This document shows, piece by piece, positions 21,634 to 27,011 of a stretch of 27,011 nt of DNA. Position 1 is the stretch's first letter. The number at the start of each line of letters is the position of its first letter. A program made the position numbers and the translations under genes. This stretch comes from F23-B02 sp963620985 (GTDB lineage Bacteria; Bacillota; Clostridia; Oscillospirales; Oscillospiraceae): the NCBI GenBank assembly GCA_963620985.1, contig CAVFCI010000025.1, positions 1 to 27,011 on the forward strand. Reading direction: 5' to 3'. A model generated the notes under the pieces. The model was not told the origin of the DNA and did no database searches. It was given only the letters and a program-made list of their open reading frames with translations.

Positions 21634-21665
21634 AATATAAATCGCAAACAGAAATGAGGTAACTT

Positions 21666-22070
21666 ATGAATATTGCACTTATGGCACACGACAGGAAGAA
21701 GGAGCTGATGGTTCAGTTCTGTATAGCTTACTGCGGTATTCTGGCCGAACATTCCGTCTGCGCGACCAACACGACCGGCAAGCTCGTCGCCGAGGCGACC
21801 GGCCTTCCCGTCACGCTGTATCTCCATGCCGATCAGGGCGGCTCTCAGCAGATAGGCGCGAGGATCACCTATAACGAGATAGACCTTGTGCTGTTTTTCT
21901 GCGATCCGGCCAATCCCAACGGATTTGACGATGTCAACAAGATCGAGCGCCTGTGCGATCAGTATCAGATACCCTTTGCGACAAATGCCGCCACTGCGGA
22001 GGTGCTTGTGCAGGGTCTGCGCCGCGGCGATCTTGACTGGCGAAATATCGTGAACCCCAAGCGCAGGTGA
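21666..22070 (+). CDS. Methylglyoxal synthase-like protein, active site altered
   Basis: A 134-residue MGS-fold protein clearly related to MgsA, which turns dihydroxyacetone phosphate into methylglyoxal. Conserved parts are IALMAHDRKKELM (His8, Asp9), ATNTTG for the phosphate loop, QQIGARI and the C-terminal IPFATNAATAEVLV. However, the GGDQQ motif holding the catalytic base (Asp71 in E. coli) reads GGSQQ, with Ser60 at that position. The PHDPDV segment with His98/Asp101 is replaced by NPNGFDDV, and the loop Gly of ATGTTG is Asn35. It may have low or different activity, such as another phosphorylated ligand or a sensor role. GAGGT lies a few bases before the ATG. Annotation as plain mgsA would be premature. 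Confidence 0.8.
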   Translation: MNIALMAHDRKKELMVQFCIAYCGILAEHSVCATNTTGKLVAEATGLPVTLYLHADQGGSQQIGARITYNEIDLVLFFCDPANPNGFDDVNKIERLCDQYQIPFATNAATAEVLVQGLRRGDLDWRNIVNPKRR

Positions 22071-22091
22071 GTTGGGCAAAAATTAAACTTC

Positions 22092-22125
22092 AAATGCTGT
22101 TATTGCTTTCGTGATAACAGCATTT
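22092..22125 (+). promoter_or_regulatory. Hairpin between mgsA-like gene and hisS
   Basis: AAATGCTGTTAT (22092-22103) pairs perfectly with ATAACAGCATTT (22114-22125) around a ten-base loop. There is no T tract after it, and the hisS ribosome binding site GAAAGGA begins eight bases later. It is either a weak terminator for the upstream gene or a leader structure of hisS. It is too short and lacks the landmarks for a T-box. Confidence 0.55.
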
Positions 22126-22150
22126 AGTGATTGAAAGGATATCAGAGCAT

Positions 22151-23506
22151 ATGGCAAAAGTTGCGCCGAGGACGCTGTCCGGCTTCATGGAGCTGCTTCC
22201 GGCAGAGCAGATAAAGATGGAAAAGATGATGGAAACGCTCAGAAAGAGCTATTCCGTTTACGGCTTCGCGCCGCTGGATACGCCGGTCATAGAGTCGGCG
22301 GAGGTGCTGCTGGCAAAGGGCGGCGGCGAGACCGAAAAGCAGATATACAGATTCAATAAGGGTGACAGTGACCTTGCCCTGCGCTTTGACCTGACCGTGC
22401 CGCTGGCAAAGTTCGTCGCGGCAAACTACGGCAGCCTGACCTTCCCCTTCCGCCGCTATCAGATAGGCAAGGTCTACCGCGGCGAGAGAGCCCAGCGCGG
22501 CCGCTTCCGCGAGTTTTATCAGGCCGATATCGACATAATCGGCGACGGGAAGCTCGACATTATAAACGAGGCGGAGATACCGGCGATAATCTACCGCACC
22601 TTCACCTCCCTCGGTCTCAGGGGCTTTAAGATAAAGGTCAACAACCGCAAGCTCCTAAACGGCTTTTACAGCCTCGCCGGTATGAGCGAAAAGGCCGGAG
22701 ATATCATGCGCACCGTCGATAAGCTCGACAAGATCGGAGCAAACAAGGTGCGTCAGCTGCTCATGGACGAGCTGCACATGTTCTCGCACAAGGCCGACGA
22801 CGTTATGGACTTCATGGCCATAAGCGGCACGAACGCCGAGGTCATAGCGGGACTTGAGCGCTACAGAGGCATGGATCCCCTGTTCGACGAGGGTCTTGAG
22901 GAGCTCAAGACCGTCACGAGATACCTTGCCGCCTTCGGCGTGCCGGAGGAAAACTTCGCAATAGACCTCTCGATAGCGCGCGGCCTTGATTATTACACGG
23001 GCACCGTTTACGAAACGGAGATGACGGCGCATCCCGAGATAGGCTCTGTCTGCTCCGGCGGCAGATACGACGATCTTGCAGGCTACTACACCGATAAGCA
23101 GCTGCCCGGCGTCGGCATTTCCATAGGTCTTACGAGGCTTTTCTATGTGCTCAGCGAGCAGGGCATGCTCTCGGACGAGACGGTGTCCGCTCCCGCCGAC
23201 GCGCTGGTCATACCCATGGCCGAGGATCTCGGCTACGCCATTGCGGCGGCCACAGCTCTGCGCGGCGCGGGCGTGAGAACGCAGCTTTACTGCGAGCAGA
23301 AGAAATTCAAGGCCAAGATGAGCTATGCCGACAAGCTCGGCATCCCCTATGTGATCCTCATCGGCGAGGACGAGATCGCGGAAAACGTCGTCGCCGTTAA
23401 GAATATGTGCAGCGGCCAGCAGCAGAAGCTCGGCTTTGCCGAGGCTGCGGCGCTCATAAAGAAAGACATGGATGAACGCGCACTTGCCGCGGTCATCAAA
23501 GAATAA
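22151..23506 (+). CDS. hisS: Histidine--tRNA ligase
   Basis: A 451-residue class II aminoacyl-tRNA synthetase charging tRNA-His. Motif 1 region and RFDLTVPLAKFVA are followed by motif 2 (YRGERAQRGRFREFYQADIDIIG). The histidine-specific signature ARGLDYYTGTVYE (about residue 280) and motif 3 (PGVGISIGLTRLF) come next. The C-terminal anticodon-binding domain occupies about the last 95 residues. The ATG at 22151 is chosen because GAAAGGA lies upstream and the MAKVAPRTLSGFMELLP start aligns with family N-termini; an in-frame ATG at 22127 would absorb the ribosome binding site. aspS follows after 13 bases in the same operon. Confidence 0.95.
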   Translation: MAKVAPRTLSGFMELLPAEQIKMEKMMETLRKSYSVYGFAPLDTPVIESAEVLLAKGGGETEKQIYRFNKGDSDLALRFDLTVPLAKFVAANYGSLTFPFRRYQIGKVYRGERAQRGRFREFYQADIDIIGDGKLDIINEAEIPAIIYRTFTSLGLRGFKIKVNNRKLLNGFYSLAGMSEKAGDIMRTVDKLDKIGANKVRQLLMDELHMFSHKADDVMDFMAISGTNAEVIAGLERYRGMDPLFDEGLEELKTVTRYLAAFGVPEENFAIDLSIARGLDYYTGTVYETEMTAHPEIGSVCSGGRYDDLAGYYTDKQLPGVGISIGLTRLFYVLSEQGMLSDETVSAPADALVIPMAEDLGYAIAAATALRGAGVRTQLYCEQKKFKAKMSYADKLGIPYVILIGEDEIAENVVAVKNMCSGQQQKLGFAEAAALIKKDMDERALAAVIKE

Positions 23507-23519
23507 GGGAGGACAAAAA

Positions 23520-25301
23520 ATGACACAGTCAAGAACCCATACCTGCAATCAGCTCCGCGTCGAAAACGTAGGAGAAAAGGTCAAGCTCGTCGGATGGATG
23601 GAGAATGTCCGCGAAGTCGGCCAGAATTTCGCATTTGTCATCGTCCGCGATTTTTACGGCACGACTCAGGTCGTCGTCGAGACCGAGGATATGATGAAGC
23701 TCGTAAAGAGCATAAATAAGGAGAGCACGATCTCCGTCGAGGGCACGGTGCGCGAGCGCGCAAGCAAGAACCCTAAGATAGCCACCGGCGATATCGAGGT
23801 CGTGCCCGAGAAGATTGAGGTGCTCGGACGCTGCCGCTATAACGAGCTGCCGTTTGAGATAAACCGCAGCCGCGAGGCAGACGAGACGACGCGCCTGAAA
23901 TACCGCTATCTCGACCTGAGAAACCCCGCGGTAAAGCAGAACATCATCCTGCGCTGCAACGTCATCGCCGCTCTGCGCAAGTCCATGATGGAGCACGACT
24001 TCCTTGAGATAACCACGCCCATACTCACCGCCTCCTCCCCCGAGGGCGCACGCGACTACCTCGTTCCCGCCAGAAAGCACCCTGGCAAGTTCTACGCTCT
24101 GCCGCAGGCGCCCCAGCAGTTCAAGCAGCTGCTCATGACCTCCGGCTTTGACCGCTACTTCCAGATAGCGCCCTGCTTCCGCGACGAGGACGCACGCGGC
24201 GACCGCTCCCCCGGCGAGTTCTACCAGCTCGATATGGAGATGTCCTTTGCCGGTCAGGAGGACGTTTTCGCGGTCATCGAGGATGTCTTCCCGCCGATAT
24301 TCGAGAAATTCGGAACATACAGCGTATCCAACAGAGCCCCCTTCCGCCGCATCGGCTTCAACGAGGCGATGGAGACCTACGGCTCGGATAAGCCCGACCT
24401 GCGCATTGACCTCATCGTCGAGGATATCACCGCGCTCGTCTCCGGTAGCGAGTTTGCCCCCTTTGCCGAGGGCAACACCGTCAAGGCCATCGTCGTTTCC
24501 GACTGCGAGCTCACCCGCAAGCAGATAGACAAGGTCTGCACCGACGTTGAAGTTCAGGCGGGCATGAAGCCCTATTGGTTCAAGGTCGATGAGTCCGGTG
24601 AGCTCACGGGCGGCGTTGCAAAGTTTTTGCAGGACAAAAAGGACGCGCTCACCGCGGCTCTCGGCCTCAAGTCCGGCTGCCTTGTCGGCGTAACGGCGGG
24701 CAAGAAGGGCGAGGCTCAGAAGACCGCCGGCGTTATGCGCAAGATGCTCGGCGCGGCAGTGCCCGGACATATGGATAAGGAGCGCTACGAGTTCTGCTGG
24801 ATCGTCGATTTCCCCATGTACGAGATCGGCGAGGAGTCCGGCGAGCTTGAGTTCTGCCACAACCCCTTCTCCATGCCCAACGGCGGCCTCGAGATCCTTG
24901 AAAAGGCCGAGCGCGGCGAGATAGACCCTCTTTCGATCACCGCATATCAGTACGACCTCGTCTGCAACGGCGTTGAGCTGTCCTCGGGCGCTGTGCGTAA
25001 CCACGACCCCGAGATCATGATAAAGGCCTTTGAGATGGTCCGCCTCGGCGAGGACGACGTTAAGGCCAAGTTCCCCGCGATGTACAATGCCTTCTGCTAC
25101 GGTGCGCCTCCCCATGCCGGTATCGCCCCGGGCGTTGACCGCATGGTCATGCTGCTGGCCGGCGAGGACTCCATCCGCGAGATCATCCCCTTCCCGATGA
25201 ACAAGAACGCTCAGGATATCATGATGGGCGCTCCCTCCGTCGTGGAGCAGAAGCAGCTTGACGAGCTGCACATAGCCGTCACCTGCCCTGTAGAAGAATA
25301 A
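23520..25301 (+). CDS. aspS: Aspartate--tRNA ligase
   Basis: A 593-residue bacterial-type AspRS: N-terminal OB-fold anticodon-binding domain (about 1-105), class II catalytic core, and the GAD insertion (about 285-400) that separates bacterial from archaeal enzymes. Motif 2 is CFRDEDARGDRSPGEFYQLD; this carries one extra residue and Tyr in place of Thr relative to the common DRxPEFTQ form. Motif 3 is GIAPGVDRMVMLLAGEDSIR. Whether it is discriminating or also mischarges tRNA-Asn cannot be judged here without knowing if asnS or gatCAB exist. GGGAGG precedes the ATG by about seven bases. A hairpin terminator lies just after the stop. Confidence 0.96.
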   Translation: MTQSRTHTCNQLRVENVGEKVKLVGWMENVREVGQNFAFVIVRDFYGTTQVVVETEDMMKLVKSINKESTISVEGTVRERASKNPKIATGDIEVVPEKIEVLGRCRYNELPFEINRSREADETTRLKYRYLDLRNPAVKQNIILRCNVIAALRKSMMEHDFLEITTPILTASSPEGARDYLVPARKHPGKFYALPQAPQQFKQLLMTSGFDRYFQIAPCFRDEDARGDRSPGEFYQLDMEMSFAGQEDVFAVIEDVFPPIFEKFGTYSVSNRAPFRRIGFNEAMETYGSDKPDLRIDLIVEDITALVSGSEFAPFAEGNTVKAIVVSDCELTRKQIDKVCTDVEVQAGMKPYWFKVDESGELTGGVAKFLQDKKDALTAALGLKSGCLVGVTAGKKGEAQKTAGVMRKMLGAAVPGHMDKERYEFCWIVDFPMYEIGEESGELEFCHNPFSMPNGGLEILEKAERGEIDPLSITAYQYDLVCNGVELSSGAVRNHDPEIMIKAFEMVRLGEDDVKAKFPAMYNAFCYGAPPHAGIAPGVDRMVMLLAGEDSIREIIPFPMNKNAQDIMMGAPSVVEQKQLDELHIAVTCPVEE

Positions 25302-25311
25302 TAACAATATG

Positions 25312-25343
25312 TAAGGACTGCCCTTGCGACAGTCCTTATTTTC
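25312..25343 (+). terminator. Intrinsic terminator of hisS-aspS
   Basis: TAAGGACTG (25312-25320) pairs perfectly with CAGTCCTTA (25330-25338) around a nine-base loop, followed by TTTTC. It separates the synthetase operon from yifB. Confidence 0.8.
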
Positions 25344-25362
25344 ATGAATGTGGTGGTAAATT

Positions 25363-26883
25363 ATGCTTGCAACGATAAGATCGCTCGGCGTTAAGGGTGT
25401 CGGCGGCTACGGAGTTTCGGTCGAGGTATTCGTATCAAACGGCCTTGTGAGCTTCGACATAGTCGGCCTGCCGGATACGGCGGTGAAGGAGGCGCGGGAG
25501 AGAGTGCGCGCCGCGATAAAATCCAACGGCTTCAAGTTCCCCGTGAGCCGCGTGACGGTCAACCTCGCACCTGCCGACACAAAAAAGGCGGGCACGGTCT
25601 ACGACCTGCCGATACTGCTCGGCATCCTCGCCGCAACGGGCGTTATACGCCGTCCCAAGCCCGACTGCGCCTTCTTCGGCGAGCTCTCGCTCGACGGAGC
25701 GCTCCGGCACGTCAACGGTGCGCTGCCCATGGCGGTCGCCGCCGCGCGCGAGGGCATACGCGAGCTGTACGTTCCGGCTGACAATGCGCAGGAGGCCGCC
25801 TATGCCGAGGGCGTGACGGTCTATCCCGTCGCCAACGTCGCCGAGCTCATAGCGCATCTGCGCGGCGAGCTGCGCATAGCTCCCGCAGCAGCGCCGGAGC
25901 TCGACCCTGCGGCGGTCAGGTACCTCGACTTTTCCGATGTCAAGGGGCAGGAGAACGTCAAGCGCGCGATGGAGATCGCCGCCGCGGGAGGACACAACAT
26001 ACTCATGGTCGGCCCTCCCGGGGCGGGCAAAAGCATGATGAGCAAGCGCCTGCCGGGCATACTGCCGGACATGACGCGCGAGGAAATGCTCCGCTCCACG
26101 GAGATATACTCCGTCGCGGGACTCACGGGCAAGGATAACCCCATCATCTCCGCCCGCCCCTTCCGCGCACCGCACCACACCGTTTCGAGCGCCGCCATGT
26201 CCGGCGGCGGCACGATACCGCGCCCCGGCGAGATAAGCCTTGCGCACAACGGCGTGCTGTTTTTGGACGAGCTGCCGGAGTTCCGCAAGGACGTGCTGGA
26301 GGTGCTGCGCCAGCCGCTCGAGGACGGCGAGGTCACGGTCTCCCGCGTCGCGGGAACGGAGACGTTCCCCGCAAGCTTCATGCTCGTTTGCGCGATGAAC
26401 CCCTGCAAGTGCGGTTGGTACGGCCACCCCTCGGGGCGCTGCCGCTGCTCGGCAAACGAGGTGCGCGCATACCACAGCCGCATCTCCGGCCCGCTGCTGG
26501 ATCGCATCGACATAATCGTCGAGGCTCCGGCGCTGGAGTACGAGGAGCTGAAAAACCGCGCCCCGTCCGAGTGCTCGGCGGATATAAAGCGCCGCGTGGA
26601 CGCAGCGCGGCTTATCCAGCGCAGACGCTTTGAGGGCAGCGGCATACTCAGTAACGCCGGAATGAACACGCGCTCGCTCAACACCTACTGCGCCCTCACA
26701 CCCGACTGCGAGCAGCTCATGCACGATGCCTTCGACCGCATGGGGCTCACCGCCCGCAGCTACGACCGCATCCTGCGCGTTGCCCGCACCATCGCCGACC
26801 TTGAGGGCGAGGAGAGCATCGGCGCGATGCACATCGCCGAGGCGATACAGTACCGCACCTACGATTTCAGGGACAATATCTGA
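25363..26883 (+). CDS. comM: YifB/ComM family Mg-chelatase-like AAA ATPase
   Basis: A 506-residue AAA+ protein. The N-terminal ChlI-like domain (about 1-170) contains SFDIVGLPDTAVKEARERVR and NLAPADTKKAGTVYDLPI. The ATPase core has Walker A GPPGAGKS (217-224), Walker B GVLFLDELPEF and the hallmark ARPFRAPHHTVS. A Cys cluster follows at NPCKCGWYG (Cys348, Cys350) and GRCRCS. The C-terminal Mg_chelatase_C domain holds LTARSYDRILRVARTIADLE. In competent bacteria ComM is a hexameric helicase that extends branch migration of incoming single-stranded DNA. No dprA or topA is visible beside it because the window ends; its neighbours there would help confirm the context. GGTGGT precedes the ATG. Confidence 0.93.
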   Translation: MLATIRSLGVKGVGGYGVSVEVFVSNGLVSFDIVGLPDTAVKEARERVRAAIKSNGFKFPVSRVTVNLAPADTKKAGTVYDLPILLGILAATGVIRRPKPDCAFFGELSLDGALRHVNGALPMAVAAAREGIRELYVPADNAQEAAYAEGVTVYPVANVAELIAHLRGELRIAPAAAPELDPAAVRYLDFSDVKGQENVKRAMEIAAAGGHNILMVGPPGAGKSMMSKRLPGILPDMTREEMLRSTEIYSVAGLTGKDNPIISARPFRAPHHTVSSAAMSGGGTIPRPGEISLAHNGVLFLDELPEFRKDVLEVLRQPLEDGEVTVSRVAGTETFPASFMLVCAMNPCKCGWYGHPSGRCRCSANEVRAYHSRISGPLLDRIDIIVEAPALEYEELKNRAPSECSADIKRRVDAARLIQRRRFEGSGILSNAGMNTRSLNTYCALTPDCEQLMHDAFDRMGLTARSYDRILRVARTIADLEGEESIGAMHIAEAIQYRTYDFRDNI

Positions 26884-26900
26884 GCGACGAGTGATTGTCA

Positions 26901-26934
26901 AAGAAGGCGGGGCCCTTTTGTGCCCCACCTTCTT
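26901..26934 (+). terminator. Hairpin after yifB
   Basis: AAGAAGGCGGGGC (26901-26913) pairs with GCCCCACCTTCTT (26922-26934) with one C-A mismatch and an eight-base loop. There is no T tract, and a canonical terminator follows at 26943-26972. It may act together with it or mark a decayed terminator. Confidence 0.5.
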
Positions 26935-26942
26935 CCAACTTG

Positions 26943-26972
26943 TCAAAAAAGTCCCTTGAGGGACTTTTTTGA
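26943..26972. terminator. Bidirectional intrinsic terminator after yifB
   Basis: TCAAAAAAGTCCC (26943-26955) is a perfect inverted repeat of GGGACTTTTTTGA (26960-26972) with tetraloop TTGA. Six A and six T residues flank the GC core, so it should stop transcription from both sides. Confidence 0.9.
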
Positions 26973-27011
26973 CTGCACTTTTCCGCCGAGCATTTTGAAA
27001 GTATTCAAAAT

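Noticed and set aside
23529..25307. Very long open frame antisense to aspS
   Set aside because: It mirrors the GC-rich synthetase gene, has no ribosome binding site and no recognisable domain. Comparable antisense frames opposite the U32 gene, mrdA and yifB are rejected for the same reason.

Overview
The window looks like a chromosomal piece of a GC-rich, Gram-positive anaerobe of the Clostridia, probably a gut Oscillospirales-type genome. The basis is a DnaD plus DnaI-type helicase-loader pair, a maf-mreC-mreD-PBP2 wall operon, adjacent hisS and aspS, Gram-positive ribosome binding sites, and several diderm-independent lipoproteins. The taxon is inferred from gene content only. No rRNA, tRNA or CRISPR array was seen.

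Layout. 1-1.7 kb: dispersed repeat and an APC amino-acid permease (minus). 1.9-3.7 kb: a compact lysis cassette (amidase, holin) followed by a small serine recombinase. 3.7-7.0 kb: an AT-rich island. It opens with two copies of a 32-bp palindrome in inverted orientation around about 126 bp. It continues with a thioredoxin-like lipoprotein, a 40-codon double-glycine bacteriocin precursor with two cysteines, a strong intercistronic hairpin and a C39-peptidase ABC exporter. 7.0-7.6 kb: terminators and a truncated DUF3847 gene, the scar of a mobilizable element. 7.6-12 kb: a lipoprotein, a ZIP metal transporter and a DUF4127 lipoprotein, separated by mosaic palindromic repeats that abut gene 3' ends. 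11.9-15.3 kb: a minus-strand operon dnaD, dnaI-like, DUF2804, SCP2-like. 15.4-21.6 kb: a plus-strand run U32 protein, maf, mreC, mreD, PBP2. 21.7-26.9 kb: a variant methylglyoxal-synthase-like gene, hisS, aspS and yifB/comM.

The most interesting part is 3.1-7.0 kb. The recombinase ends seven bases before a palindrome whose only asymmetry is its central dinucleotide (GT). A second copy, with the dinucleotide reversed (AC), lies just upstream of the bacteriocin operon. This is the geometry expected of paired inversion sites for a small serine recombinase. Each palindrome arm also carries a perfect TTGACA -35 box, whose -10 would be supplied by the enclosed segment. My hypothesis is a phase-variable class II bacteriocin locus in which the lipoprotein handles the disulfide and the exporter trims and secretes the peptide. 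The sequence supports the parts list directly. Inversion itself is inferred and testable.

The rest is mainly housekeeping. Two oddities stand out there: the MgsA-like protein lacks the catalytic Asp and His of the classical enzyme, and the interspersed repeats supply stop codons to neighbouring genes.
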